From Cordilura impudica (lineage: Eukaryota; Arthropoda; Insecta; Diptera; Scathophagidae), in assembly GCA_963682025.1 (NCBI GenBank), contig OY821519.1, positions 194,381,784 through 194,445,783 of the forward strand: a DNA stretch of 64,000 nt. Direction: 5' to 3'. Each line of letters starts with the position of its first letter. Position 1 is the stretch's first letter. The position numbers and the translations under genes are program-made. This document shows positions 35,706-46,699 of this stretch, one piece after another. The notes under the pieces are model-generated. The model was not told the origin of the DNA, made no database searches, and worked only from the letters and a program-made list of their open reading frames with translations.

Positions 35706-37664
35706 ATGACTGGAATTAGTAATAACATTTCAATATCAAATAAAATATGTGATATATGCAGAAGAGAACTTTATAAATTAAAAGGAAGTGTAAACAATAA
35801 TATTCAATCTATGAACGAGCCAGAAAACGAGACTTCAGACTCGGAAAGTGAAGCATCAGTTTCGGGAGATGTTCGAATTTCTAAGTTAAACGAAAGTTTA
35901 ACATATTTACAAGAATCTCCAATATGTTCGAGAAAAATTCCATTAAAAGGGTATACAACTAGAAAGTTAGAAAAAATAACAACATCAATTAAAACCAACA
36001 TTTTCCCAAATTCAACACCTTCAACCTCTCACGTATGCCCAGAATCGGAAATAATCGAACAACTAAAAGAAAAGTTTAAATCAATAACTAAAAACAGTGA
36101 TAAAATTCAACTTTTAACTATTTTACCTAAAAGCTGGATATTGAAAAGAATGGAGGAGAAATTTCAAATAACAAATTTCATGGCACGAAAGGTAAAAAAC
36201 TTGGTTGAGACAGAAGGCGTATTGAGTACACCGAATCCAAAACTTGGAAAACGATTGCCATTAGAAATTGTTGATGTGGTGAAAATCTTTTATGAAACTG
36301 ATGATGTCAGCAGTTGTCTACCAGGATGTAAAGACTACATGTCAATAACAGAAAATGGTGTAAAAGTAAAAAAAAAAAGACTTTTACACGGAAATCTTCG
36401 AGAAGTTTATGCTTTATTTAAAGAAAAACATGAAGGGATAACTATTGGAATTTCTATATTTTGTGAACTTCGGCCAAAAAATGTGGTTCTAGCAGATGCG
36501 TCAGGAAGCCATAATGTATGTGTTTGTAAAATACATCAAAATACAAAACTAATGCTCCACGCAATAAACCTGAAAAAATTGACAGAAAATGTGCAGGATT
36601 TTGTGCTGGAAACTTATAAAGATTGTTTAAAAAGATTTATATGCAATCCCCCATCACCAAATTGCTACCTTGGCAGATGTAGCATGTGTCCAGATATACA
36701 AAATTTTAAAGAGAAACTTGGTGAATTATTATTAGAAAATGAAATTGATGAAATCATATATAAACAGTGGATAAGTGTAGATAGAGACTCTTTGGAAACT
36801 ATTATTAAAGAAACTGATTCTTTTCTGGATTCTTTATGCGAAAAACTGCAAACTCTTCTACCCCATTCATTCGTATGTAAAGAGCAGGGTGCATTTATGG
36901 CTCACAAAAAGTCTGCGTTGGAAGAAAATGAGTATTTAGTAATTTGCGACTTCTCCGAAAATGCAACTTTTGTGGTTCAGGATTCTGTGCAAGGCTTTTT
37001 ATGGAATAATAGCCAGGCCACACTATACCCAATAGCAATTTATTACAAATCAAATGGAAAATTAGAAACTACAAATTTTATAATAATATCAGACTGTCTA
37101 ATACATAATACCATAGCAGTTCATTTATTTCATCGCCACCTAAATGAGTTTTTAAAAAACAAGTTTTTGAAAATACCAAAGAAAATTTTTTATTTTTCGG
37201 ACGGTTCTTCCGCTCAATTTAAAAATAAAAAAAACTTTGCCAATTTATGCCATCATAGCGAAGATTTTAATTGTTCCGCTGAGTGGCATTTCTTTGCTAC
37301 CAGTCACGACAAAGGACCTAGTGATGGTCTTGAGGGAACGGTAAAGCGTGAAGCACGAAGAGCCAGCTTGCAACGTCCATTCGAAGATCAGATAACTACT
37401 CCTCTCCACTTGTATAATTGGTGTCAGCAAACTCTTCAGAACTGCAACTTTGCATATTTAACGGAAAAAGATTATGAAGACGAAGAGAAATTGCTAACTG
37501 ATAGATTTATAGGATTACGTACAATTCCGGGAACTCAAAAGCAGCACAGCTTCATACCAATTTCAAAAACACAATTACAAGCTAAAATTTATTCCGCTGA
37601 TAGCAAATTTGTAATTGAAAACATTTATAATAAAACTAAACAACAACAACAGCATTCATCATAA
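35706..37664 (+). CDS. Transposase-like protein of the 3.65-kb transposon
   Basis: A 652-codon frame, the largest in the window. It probably catalyses cut-and-paste movement of its own element. Visible features: CDICRREL near the N-terminus; an acidic Ser-rich stretch (about residues 35-60); Cys/His clusters (HNVCVCKIH; CYLGRCSMCPD); then an RNase H-like series LVICDFSEN, FYFSDGSSAQFKNKKNF and FFATSHDKGPSDGLEGTVKR, whose Asp residues are catalytic candidates. This core occurs in uncharacterised proteins of insects and other invertebrates; the assignment as transposase also rests on the TIRs. An earlier ATG at 35617 starts MSFNTIYCCNPLKK in another frame. The true N-terminus (YCCNP...AHVRNARGL) seems cut by a one-base loss in the A run at 35652-35657. 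The C-terminus runs into a CAA repeat, giving QQQQHSS. Confidence 0.75.
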   Translation: MTGISNNISISNKICDICRRELYKLKGSVNNNIQSMNEPENETSDSESEASVSGDVRISKLNESLTYLQESPICSRKIPLKGYTTRKLEKITTSIKTNIFPNSTPSTSHVCPESEIIEQLKEKFKSITKNSDKIQLLTILPKSWILKRMEEKFQITNFMARKVKNLVETEGVLSTPNPKLGKRLPLEIVDVVKIFYETDDVSSCLPGCKDYMSITENGVKVKKKRLLHGNLREVYALFKEKHEGITIGISIFCELRPKNVVLADASGSHNVCVCKIHQNTKLMLHAINLKKLTENVQDFVLETYKDCLKRFICNPPSPNCYLGRCSMCPDIQNFKEKLGELLLENEIDEIIYKQWISVDRDSLETIIKETDSFLDSLCEKLQTLLPHSFVCKEQGAFMAHKKSALEENEYLVICDFSENATFVVQDSVQGFLWNNSQATLYPIAIYYKSNGKLETTNFIIISDCLIHNTIAVHLFHRHLNEFLKNKFLKIPKKIFYFSDGSSAQFKNKKNFANLCHHSEDFNCSAEWHFFATSHDKGPSDGLEGTVKREARRASLQRPFEDQITTPLHLYNWCQQTLQNCNFAYLTEKDYEDEEKLLTDRFIGLRTIPGTQKQHSFIPISKTQLQAKIYSADSKFVIENIYNKTKQQQQHSS

Positions 37665-37671
37665 TAATGTC

Positions 37672-37710
<39 letters not shown>

Positions 37711-37734
37711 AACAGCATTCACCATAATAATGTC

Positions 37735-37774
<40 letters not shown>

Positions 37775-37876
37775 TTCATCATAATAATGTCAACAACAAC
37801 AACAACAACAACAACAACAGCATTCATCATAATAATGTCAACAACGCCAACAACGCCAACAACAACAGCATTCATA
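37637..37876 (+). repeat. CAA-rich microsatellite with catcat interruptions
   Basis: Blocks of (CAA)n separated by gcattcatcataataatgt. It overlaps the 3' end of the transposase ORF. It creates poly-Asn and poly-Thr frames on the forward strand and a poly-Val frame on the reverse strand, none of them real. Confidence 0.9.
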
Positions 37877-37889
37877 ATAATAATAATTC

Positions 37890-38390
37890 ACTTGTTAAAT
37901 ATCTACCTTTACTCTATGATAAATATTTCTGGATCCAAGCATACCCCCAGTCTGAAATTTTTTGGAACTTTAGGGAAGGAACCGATCTTAAACATATATT
38001 TTTTTCAGATTTTTAAAATTGTCGTTTTTACAGCTATAGCCTCCCGAATTATAGGTCAAGGGATGTGACCTTTGACCTTTCCAAAAAAAAAATCATGTTG
38101 TATATCAAATTAAAGGTAATTAATTAGCCTTTCAAATGCGACCTTGATAAGTTGCGTCACTAGAATATTAATCAAGAAAATGATAATTAAGTAAGTACAA
38201 CTTTGTACATTTTTATAGTTTTTCCCGATATTCAAGACCTCATATTTCCGGATCCAGATGCGTCAGTGAACTTAAATTTAGGATTTTTCTTATTTCTCGG
38301 ATACACTTTAATCCTGCCAAAATTCAGCCAATTTGGAAACAGTGATGTAAAAAACAGCCATATTTTAAGTTGAGTTCAGATGGTTTAACC
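37890..38390 (-). repeat. Right terminal inverted repeat of the 3.65-kb transposon
   Basis: Inverse of 34746-35237. It ends tggtttaacc directly before CAATTG at 38391-38396. Confidence 0.85.
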
Positions 38391-38924
38391 CAATTGCGAA
38401 ATGTTGGTTTGTAAAAATCTAGATGCTATTGATGGATTTTCATGAACAATTAAAATTGCCGTATCATCAGCAAAAGTCGAGGTGTGGATGTTCACATTTG
38501 TTGTACATATAATAATGGCCCAGAATACTCCCCTCTGGGACTCCGGCTTGGATATCTCTTGGTGAACTTATATGGTTCTTTTCATTTACTGTGAACTTAC
38601 GACCTTGTATAGCTTTCTAAGAGCTTATGAGTATTGGCTGGTAGCATGTGTTTAATTTTATAGATCAAACCAAACTTTGTCAAAAGCTTGTGACACATCA
38701 ATAAAAAGAGCAGAGCAATATTTTTTTTTTCTTCAAACTGTTTCTTATAACTGTGACCAATAGCTCTAGAGATTCTTTGCAAAGAAAATTATATAAACAT
38801 GAACATATCAATTTCCTTAAATTTTAGTGATACATTTAGCGACAAGCGATGATTTTTTATTTTCTCCAATATTATTTCTGTTATTATTTCCTTTCCGACG
38901 ATTTAAAATGTAGGCTTATTTTGG

Positions 38925-39230
38925 CTACATCCAATACCACTTCGGCAGCACTCTTCTTCCCATCGATACCATCCCAACATCGATAGCATTGATGGTAACA
39001 TCTTTGTGAACACGTACATCATTTAATAACTTCACAGTCAAACCATTAACCTCTTCTCGTAGCGTAGCATTCTCTTGTTTTATAGTATTTATTTCCTTAC
39101 TGTTCTTTACAACACCCTTCCAAATCTTGTTACATTGCGATGACTTAAGCTGCATTGTTTGTTTTATCTCAGTCAGCTGTTTCAATTGTGTTTTTATATT
39201 TGTTAAATCTTCAATACATACAAAAACGAG
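38925..39230 (-). pseudogene. Coiled-coil ORF1-like remnant
   Basis: A reverse frame open to 38925 contains EDLTNIKTQLKQLTEIKQT and NTIKQENATLREEVNGL, a leucine-heptad coiled coil, then DVTINAIDVGMVSMGRRV. Coiled coils of this kind precede the nucleic-acid-binding part of non-LTR ORF1 proteins; that is my best guess. No CCHC knuckle is visible and the start is unclear, so a host exon is the alternative. It lies between a LINE remnant and FB3. Confidence 0.35.
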
Positions 39231-39345
39231 AGTTTTTTTGTAAATAAAAACAGTTGCTCTCTGTTTATAAATGTCTTTATTTAAATAAAAATCAATGTGA
39301 GTCCGATCACAGGGGAGATGTGTAAACATTACACCTTTTCCAATT

Positions 39346-39470
39346 GTATTTCAGAAAGTATCAAATGTATTGCAAAATTTCAGAAAGTATAAAATATATT
39401 TCAGAAAAAAATAAATGTAATTTAGATATTATCAAATATCAATTGAATTTCAGAAAATATCGAAATTCAG
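39346..39470 (+). repeat. FB3 left arm, 21-bp repeats
   Basis: About five to six tttcagaaagtataaa-type units, one of them damaged. Opposite orientation to 40056-40742. Confidence 0.75.
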
Positions 39471-39712
39471 AATTAAAACGTAGTTCACCCTACAATACCG
39501 AAAAGTTATTATTGTTTATATTAGTGATTCGGAGTCGCAGAAAATGTTTATCAATATTTGGACATATTTTTTATGCACTGGAAAATAAACTATCAAGGGC
39601 GGCCTTTTAATCGAAAGAAGATGAGGACTTCATTTGTTAATCAGCTACAATATAAACACCAGGATAGAATTTTAACCGATTTTGAAGTCATTATTTTGAA
39701 AAGGACACGTTT

Positions 39713-39977
39713 ATATCGTCAACTGAAATGGAAAAGGCCGTAACTAACAAAAAGTTCAAAATTAACTTTTTGTATTGTAGTTACGGCCTTTTACGTAAGA
39801 ACTACTATATTACCATAAATTTTTTTTCATAAATAAATGTCCATCTTTATTTTTCAGCTTGATTATAAAATTTGGGTATTAAGTTTAAAGTAGTTTTTTG
39901 TTTTATGATGTTTTTTGATTCTCCTGTAAAAAAATAAAAATATTGGTTACGCCCTTTTGCATTTTAGGTGACGATAT
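39713..39977 (+). mobile_element. 265-bp TIR core of FB3
   Basis: Left atatcgtcaactgaaatgg and aaaaggccgtaac; right, inverted, atatcgtcacctaaaatgc and aaaagggcgtaac. The motif (g)ttacgsccttttg occurs at both ends and once more internally at 39777-39795. The right end is almost identical to the TIR of the autonomous element at 44384-47123, and its next bases (tttttttacaggagaagc, inverted) also match that element. The core is therefore a deletion derivative. Confidence 0.8.
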
Positions 39978-40055
39978 GTAATTTTCAAGAAATATTACAA
40001 ACACAGTGTAATTCTTAAAAAAAATACATTTTTATATTATCGTTCTGACTATTAT

Positions 40056-40742
40056 TCTGAGACTCAATTGAAATTTTCTGAAATTTAATTCATAGTTTCT
40101 GAAATAAATTTAATAATTTCTGGAATACATTTTATGTTTTCTGAAATACATTTGATATTTTCTGAAATAAATTTGATAATTGCTGAAATACATTTTATGT
40201 TTTCTGAAATACAGTTGATAGTTGCTGAAATACATTTCATAATTTCGGAAATATATTTGATATTTTCTGAAATACATTTGATGATTTCTGAAACTCAATT
40301 GATATTTTTTGAAATTCAATTGATGTTTTCTGAAATACAAATGATACTTCCTGAAAATCAATTGATGCTTTCTGAAATACAATTGATACTTTCTGAAATA
40401 CATTTGATGGTTTCTGAAATACAGTTGATATTTTCTGAAATACATTTGATACTTTCTGAAAATCAATTGATGCTTTCTGAAAAACAATTGATACTTTCTG
40501 AAAGTATTTGATGTTTTCTAAAATTCAATTGATACTTTCTGAAAGTCAATTGATATTTTCTGAAATCAATTGATGCTTTCTGAAACACAATTGATACATT
40601 CTGAAATTGAATTGATGCTTTCTGAAATACAATTGATACTTTCTGAAATACAATTGATATTTTCTGAAAATCGTTTAATGTTTTCTGAAACAAATTGTAA
40701 CTTTCTGAAATTCAATTAATGTTTTCTGAAATACAATTGGAA
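40056..40742 (+). repeat. FB3 right arm, about 32 degenerate 21-bp units
   Basis: ttttctgaaatacaattgata-type repeats, ending aatacaattggaaaaggtgt, the inverse of the left arm's start. Long ORFs on both strands (40110-40487, 40134-40511, 40463-40693) are artefacts of the period. Confidence 0.85.
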
Positions 40743-40995
40743 AAGGTGTAGTAATCAAAAAAACACCTATGTTCATTTTTGACTTCTTCAAAGTTTTCTT
40801 AGTAAATATACAATTGAATATTTAAAATTAACGAAAAAGATTTGTGATTTTGCTAAACTAACAGCGAACTAGGCGGTTCTGCTTACTAAATACACCAATA
40901 CACTTACATATACCCCACATCGTTTTGCCGTTTTTGTGATTGTATTGTGCAATTGGATTTTGCCCCCCTGAGCGCATAGATGTTTGCACATCAAA

Positions 40996-41867
40996 AAGTT
41001 AATTCTTTGTAGTGTAGTGTAATGCAATATGTCAGATATTAATGTAAACGTGTAAACTCAGGTGGAGGGTATCAGGGATTCGTAATAGTCAAATTTAACA
41101 AACACTCTTGCTTTTTTGTCCAGTTATGTCCTCAGCAAAGTGGGAACTTAATCCTTTCGTCGAAACTAATGGTATAGGGTACCATATAGTCGGTATAGAC
41201 TGAATAAAATTTTCATTCACCAATTTTCCCAAAATTTAAAATCAAGTGTCCTATAGCCGATACAAGCTAAAAGGTATAAAATTTCCAATACATTTATCCT
41301 AGTATAATTTATGAAATTGTTTTTTTATTTTTTTTTTTCAAAAAAATATAAATAATTTACAATTCAAATTATTGTATGTATTAGCTTTATAAAACAAATA
41401 TTTTGCCAAATGAATTATGCTCCATCTCTAATCTGCATTTGCTTTTACATAACTTTTATCCTAAAAGCATTTACTTTATTCTTCTAAATGCTCTATCATG
41501 GATTATAGTTACTTTTTTTAAAACACCAGGGACCGTAACAGTCTGTTCGAAAAAAGAAAACCGAAAAATAAGTTTATTTCTGTTCGAAAAAATAAAAACC
41601 TGAATTATAAAAAACAATGCTTTTTCTGAAATAATGGTTCACAAGGATAAAAATTGTGTACTTAAATCATTTCTTCGACATTTATTAAATGTCAAAATAA
41701 CTGTTCTTTCTGTTCCCTGAGAATAACCATCAGTTTTTGCTGACTATGGACAGAGTTAAAGCAAATAAATATGTTGTTTGATCTGGTAAACATACATGTA
41801 TGTATTTACATTTTTCTTTGTACATATAAACAAATAAACTACAAAATTCAATACCATTTGTTGTCCA
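40996..41867. other. No gene; INE 3'-end relic
   Basis: ggtatagggtacc then atatagtcggtatagactg at 41169-41205 is a decayed INE 3' hairpin. The rest is AT-rich. The frame at 41403-41603 has no domain. Confidence 0.4.
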
Positions 41868-42065
41868 AACACAGAAAAATGCTCCGACCGAACTGTTCTA
41901 CTGTTGGACAACCAAATCTGTGATTTCCTTAACAGAAAATAGTTTATATAAAAATAATGACATTTGCGATTGAGACAAACCGAAGTAAAAGTTAACACGT
42001 TTTGGTTTAACAGTTCATCGGTCAGTAGCAGATTCGGTTGCTTCAATTAATCCGTTTTCTCTGTA
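41868..42065. mobile_element. CACAGAAAA-type MITE
   Basis: Starts aacacagaaaaatgctccg with an accgaactgt block and ends gattcggttgc...ccgttttctctgt. Related to the copy at 20911. No coding frame. Confidence 0.55.
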
Positions 42066-42109
42066 CAAGTGAGTCGGACGCATGTCTTTTTATGTAACTA
42101 CACATGAAT

Positions 42110-43851
42110 AATAGGGATATAACTTTTTTTAACTAAAAATTTCCCAGGCACTACGCTATGGGTAACATTAAAAGCCGATATTTTGGACCTAGAACATTCC
42201 AAGATTTTTTTTTATAAATTTTAAACCAACGTTACAATATTAATAAAATAAGAGTACAAATTAGGTGTTATAAGAAATAAATTTAAGTTAAGTATTCGCG
42301 TTAATTTGAATAGCGGAAACAAATTTTGCACTCGTTCTGCTGTCTATTAATTGCAAACGATTCTTATACTCAGTGTCAAAAAAATCATTTTTAAGTTTTC
42401 TTAAATGGTGTAAGAGAGTTTTTTTTTTAATGAGGACAAGTTATTTGTACGGAAACAGTTATCCGAGATCAATACATTGTACCATGGACCACATATGAAC
42501 TTAAATATAGGGAGAAGCTTTTCCCGATAATTTAGAAAAAGAACATATGCCAAGATGCCAAATATTGCTCTGGAGTTCCATCGGGCATTACATATTGGTA
42601 GTAATGATTTAAAGTTAATAAATGGAAACCTTCCATTTTCATTATAATATCTGAATGATTTACCGAGCTCAAACAAAAATTGCATATCATCGCGCCATTT
42701 ATTGTCCATACATTTAAAAACTACATCTTTCTGACTTAAGGTATTTTTGAGATGTTATTTTGTAGCTGAAAAATAAAGTCTTAGTGAAGCTAGAAGATGA
42801 TGTTTTTCCACCAAATTCAAAAACTGACTCGAAGTAGTTTTTGAATAACCTAACAACGCCATTTTTGTTTACGGTATTTACACTAGTCGTGTCACCAACT
42901 CTCATTTTGATGGATTTCCACAAATCAAAACTATCCAATGTTTCTTTGATACCGTTAAATATTCCCGACCCAGCCAATTGTTTGTAAAGTTGCTAAGTTG
43001 TTTATTTGCTGCGCACATTAACATTGCTGACCAAAGTTACAGCTGGATTAAATGATAATTTAGGTTGGTTTTATTTTCCTTGGGGTTTGTAGTTCTCATC
43101 ATCTAGATTTTCATCAGTATCATCTTCAGATATTGATGATAAATTAGAATCATCGGAATTTATATTTTGGAGGGTTTCTTGTTCAGAAAGAGATTCTCTT
43201 TCACTGGATACATGAAATGTTTCAATAAATTTGCTGTCATTCAGACGATTGAAATGGTTTTGGTAAGATAACATCAACTTTTTAACTATTTTTTAATACC
43301 TAATTTTTTTAATTTAAGTGTTATCAACAAATTATTTAAAAAAAAATCTTCAGATATTTTAGCATTCCTTTCATCTTTACACTTTCCTTACAATACCATC
43401 TTTCTGCTTTGGCATTTGTTTAAAGTACGGAAATGGTATTTCAACGTTTTGTATTTCTAGATATTTTACCACTTTGGAGTTTTTTCCATTTTAGTTTTTA
43501 AAAATACATATGGAAAATAATCAATAACAATAAATATTCAATAAATTACAATTGAAAAAGTATAAAAGATATAAAAATGATATATAATTGAATTTCTCTC
43601 TAGATATTAAATTAAAAATTTCATTCAGGTTATCAATTCTATTTCCCGGTATTGAAACAAAGAGTAATTAAATTCTGAAAAATTATTTAAATAGTGGCGG
43701 CATCAAAAAAATTCTAATTCCACATTTCATCGCATTTGGTATGATCGCGAAACAGTGAAAACGCAATTATTCATATTTTTCCATGAACTATTCATTCCTG
43801 CCGGGCTAATTTTGACATGTGGAAAAAAATGAAAAAAGTTATATCCCTATT
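42110..43851 (-). mobile_element. Degraded TIR transposon, 1.74 kb
   Basis: The ends are an inverted pair: aatagggatataactttttt at 42110-42129 and its inverse ending at 43851 (gttatatccctatt). It encloses reverse-strand transposase fragments. The target duplication is not clear. Confidence 0.7.
42401..43277 (-). pseudogene. Broken transposase of the 1.74-kb element
   Basis: Reverse-strand pieces in order: an acidic N-terminal frame (43277-43071, with SDDSNLSSISEDDTDENLD), a middle piece (42977-42714, GIKETLDSFDLW, VGDTTSVNT, NGVVRLF), and a C-terminal piece (42709-42401, DMQFLFELGKSFRYYNENG, ICNARWNSRAIFGILAYV, FKFICGPWYNV). The blocks GDTTSVNT and NARWNSRA occur in a family of insect transposable-element proteins whose superfamily name I cannot give. 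The segment between 42977 and 42714 is shorter than expected and out of frame, consistent with an internal deletion. Confidence 0.65.
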
Positions 43852-44090
43852 GACCACACAAACAAATCTCTTATGCATGCAATAAGTAAAAGAAAAGTAA
43901 AAAGAAGAATGTTTTGTAAACATTAAATACTATAAAACATCTATATTTTAATCCGAACATCTGTACACATACACATCGAGCAACCATTCAATATTGCCAA
44001 TTCATACAGCTTATGAAAAAGTCTAGCGATATTTTTCAAAATCTAGTTACATTAAAGAGTTGTAACTACAAATAGATGAAAATAAGCAAT
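43852..44090. other. Short spacer, no gene
   Basis: AT-rich; no TIR or frame. Confidence 0.3.
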
Positions 44091-44383
44091 TTTTGATGTG
44101 TAAACATCTATGCCCTCAGTGCGGTGGGGGGGGGGGGGGGAGAGGGAGCGTGACATCCAATTTCACAATACAATCACAAAAATATCGTAAGGGAAAATCG
44201 GTGTGTGGTATATGTAAGTGCATTGGTGTATTTAGTAAGCAGAACCGCCGAGTTCGCTGTCTGTTTAGCAATATCACAATTTTTTTTCGTTAATTTTAAA
44301 TATTCAAGCTATTGACCGCTAGGTGTGTTGTGAGTTTAACATGTTCACAAACTTACAGAGTTGTTTCTATTAACTTAAGGTAT

Positions 44384-44419
44384 ATATCGTCACCTAAAAT
44401 GCAAAAGGGCGTAACAACA
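44384..44419 (+). repeat. Left 36-bp TIR of the 2.74-kb transposon
   Basis: Perfect inverse of 47088-47123. Carries the motif aaaagggcgtaac. Confidence 0.9.
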
Positions 44420-44889
44420 CTTTTTATTTTTTTACAGGAGAAGCAAATAACGTTGTAGAATCAAAGATATTTTAGATTTAAAGGACATATTTTCTACTCT
44501 TGCCTCATACGCGACTATAGACGTATTTCTGAAAGTTCTTTTAATTTTTCGTTAATATTCTTCGAGTTATGATTGTTACGCCTTTTTGGTATGGATTTTT
44601 CTGAAACAAAAAGACGTAACAACATTGAATATGAGAAATTGTAATTTTTAACTTTATTAAGAGATTAGCATGTTTTGTACTAAATTTATGAAACATAAAA
44701 TTTATTATTTTTTTAACAATAAGTATTATAAAAAAAATTCATTATATTTACATAGTAGGTACATAAATATTTGTTAATTTAATATTGCAAATGATAAAAA
44801 CTAAAAAAAAAATGAATTTGTTAAATATGTATGTAATAATTCATTAAATAAAATGAAAAAACGATTCAGTATAAAACGTTAAATAATAT

Positions 44890-46699
44890 TTAATTTACAA
44901 ATGGAATATTGTCATAAAAGTAATGACAATCTGTAGGAATTAAAGATTTGAGTTCTTGAAGATGTTCCCATTTCTTCTTCGAAATTTTTAATCTTTGGGT
45001 ATGTAATTGGGAAGGTTCTTTATCATCGAATTGTTTTGCTATTCGTTGTGGAAGAATCACATATTCGTCGGTAATATTTGTTTTATAGTAAATGATACCT
45101 CTGGTGTCGTATGCCAAGGCACGAATCATGTTAACCGTGGGATCTCCAGCTTTTTTACCTATAAATAAAATAAAATTAGTAAACTTTTTTGCGAATATGA
45201 GCGGCATCAAATAGTTGTATTTTACCAGGTCGAATAGAAGGATATTTCTTAGGAAGCGAATCATAATCAAGAAAGTATATATGATCTAAATGATGTACTT
45301 TAAAAGGATGTGGATTTCTTCGTGCTTCTTTTATAAGATCAACAAACTGCGAAGGCAAATTAATGAGCTTATTATTAATTTTACGCTGAATAACAGAATG
45401 TGTGGAATCACACTCCATTTGAGTATGCCCAACTATCAAATATTTGTGTTCAATTGTAACTTTTTTTTCAACACAGAAGGAAATTAAAGCATTAGACAAC
45501 ACTACATTTCTATTCTGGTAAAAACACCCATCCGAGTATATAACAATATGATGCATATTTGGCGACTGAAATAGTACATGTCTTAAGTGTTTTATTATGC
45601 AAGTGGCAAAGGTTGAAGCAACCAAATTTCCTTCGGTTTCATCCCAGACATAGTTGTCAGAGTCATGCGTAATTACATTATAAATCGTGAGATTGTGTAT
45701 TTGCAATTTCATTTTATAGTATGATGCATTTGCATTTGATTGTGGAATGAGTTTTACAGCTTGCATATCAATACACAGCAATAAGCTTAACCCAGACTTA
45801 GCATTTTCAATGTCATTTACTTTCTCTTCTCTCATGTTCTCAATTTCTTGTCTATGGCTGTCATACTGTTCCTGGGATACGTTTTTTGCAGCATACGATA
45901 AGCAAATATCGCACATATCATTTCTTGGTTTGAATATGGAAAAATTTTTCTCTTTTAGTTCAGACATAAACATAGGAAAAGATATTGGAGCGATGAAACT
46001 TTCTTTATGAGACTCACATTCCTTACAATAAAATTCATATAATTGTGAGTATGTTTTAAAATCCGACTGGAAATACAATTTACTTGTATATTTACGCCGA
46101 TAGTGTGACTCCAGTTTTGGAACACCTTCTAACCATTCTTTGAAAAAGTTTAAACGTTCCTCGTATTTGTTTCTTTTTTTCGTTACTCTTTTATCCATAG
46201 ATCTCAAAGTGTTTCTTTCTTCCGGACACATTTGGGTACCATGCAAATCACTGGATACTACCCAAAGTCTAATCATTTTTTCGCTTATACCCAGCGTGGA
46301 CAGAAACATTTGCTGACATACCTGAACACGAACAGTATTATTTATTAAATAATATAAGTTAGTACCAGAACGCCGTGAACTTTCGACATAAATACGTTTT
46401 CTATTGATTCGTTCGATAAGATTAGTTGCATATATTTTTTTTTGGTCCCATGTCATCTTCCAGAACCGATCAAATATTTCCTTGCGCATGTTTTCTGTAA
46501 AAAGGTTGCAATGCCGAACTTTACTTTTATCACAATACATTGATGAACATCCTGCTTTTAATTCTCTTTGCATTCTTTTACATACTTTTTCCTTCGAAAA
46601 ACCTTCGTATGGTTTACCATTCATTCGTTTTTTTTTATTTTCCACTCTTTTATTTGTTTTTTTTGTGTTATGTTCACTTTCATTATAATTATTTTCCAT
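44890..46699 (-). CDS. Transposase-like gene, two exons, apparently intact
   Basis: Exon 1 runs 46699-45226 and exon 2 runs 45158-44890. The 67-nt intron has a cctg|gtaaaa donor, ctaat branch-like site and tttatttatag acceptor. Splicing joins SIRPG to KKAGDPTVNMIRALAYD in frame, giving about 580 residues with no stop. Order: Lys-rich N-terminus (1-40); cysteine patches GCSSMYCDKSKVRHC; a KMIRLWV region; zinc-ribbon-like pairs FYCKEC and MCDICLSY; then LLLCIDMQAVKLIP, HHIVIYSDGCFYQNRN and VGHTQMECDSTHSVIQRK, where the Asp/Glu residues look like an RNase H-type triad. The pattern resembles DUF7869-like insect proteins (family recall). It lies between perfect TIRs, so it probably moves this element and may act on the FB cores with the same ends. 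Confidence 0.85.

Larger units (their letters stand above)
34746..38390 (+). mobile_element. 3.65-kb DNA transposon with ~480-bp TIRs
   Basis: Flanked by CAATTG at 34740-34745 and 38391-38396, a 6-bp duplication inside a reverse-strand LINE. Excision of the element plus one copy rejoins LINE residues NISQL and QDWLERW. The termini are GGTAATTCCA and, inverted, GGTTAAACCA. The inverted repeats are long: the outer ~130 bp is diverged, while 34876-35237 and 37890-38256 pair well (for example ggatccagaaatatttatc). It encodes a single large ORF. The superfamily cannot be assigned from sight. Confidence 0.85.
33452..38820 (-). pseudogene. Reverse-strand Jockey LINE, split by a DNA transposon and a MITE
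   Basis: Same family as 2923-4319: the 3' end is the inverse of GAAGACTCAATAAATAA. Reading leftwards from 38820: AIGHSYKKQFEEKKNIALL, a decayed LFIDVSQAFDKVW box, HMLPANTHKLLESYTRS, AGVPEGSILG and STFADDTAIL (decayed). The 3.65-kb transposon (34746-38390) interrupts after NISQL, and the frame resumes DWLERWKIKVNEQK and FGVHLDLTWKPHIDAKLTQ. A MITE (33953-34549) interrupts again, followed by SKLGLDCKLLLYNSI and the C-terminus 33811-33509 (LETHPNLLARNLLNNRGY). Stops and frameshifts throughout; no 5' half. Confidence 0.8.
39290..40995 (+). mobile_element. Foldback-like element FB3, uninterrupted reference copy
   Basis: Complete at about 1.7 kb with no insertion: atcaatgtgagtccg, gatgtgtaaacat, left arm (39346-39470), unique block with caagggcggccttttaatcg, core (39713-39977), junction tatcgttctgac, right arm (40056-40742), and unique right block with aggcggttctgcttac, ending gatgtttgcacatcaaaa. 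It serves to define the borders of the other three. No protein is encoded. Confidence 0.85.

Noticed and set aside
37615..38068. Poly-Asn, poly-Thr and antisense poly-Val ORFs
   Set aside because: They arise from the CAA microsatellite at the end of the transposase gene.
45159..45184. A 26-nt intron starting gtttac at the first stop of exon 1
   Set aside because: Too short for a fly intron and gives the wrong phase. The 67-nt alternative starting gtaaaa keeps the frame and has better sites.
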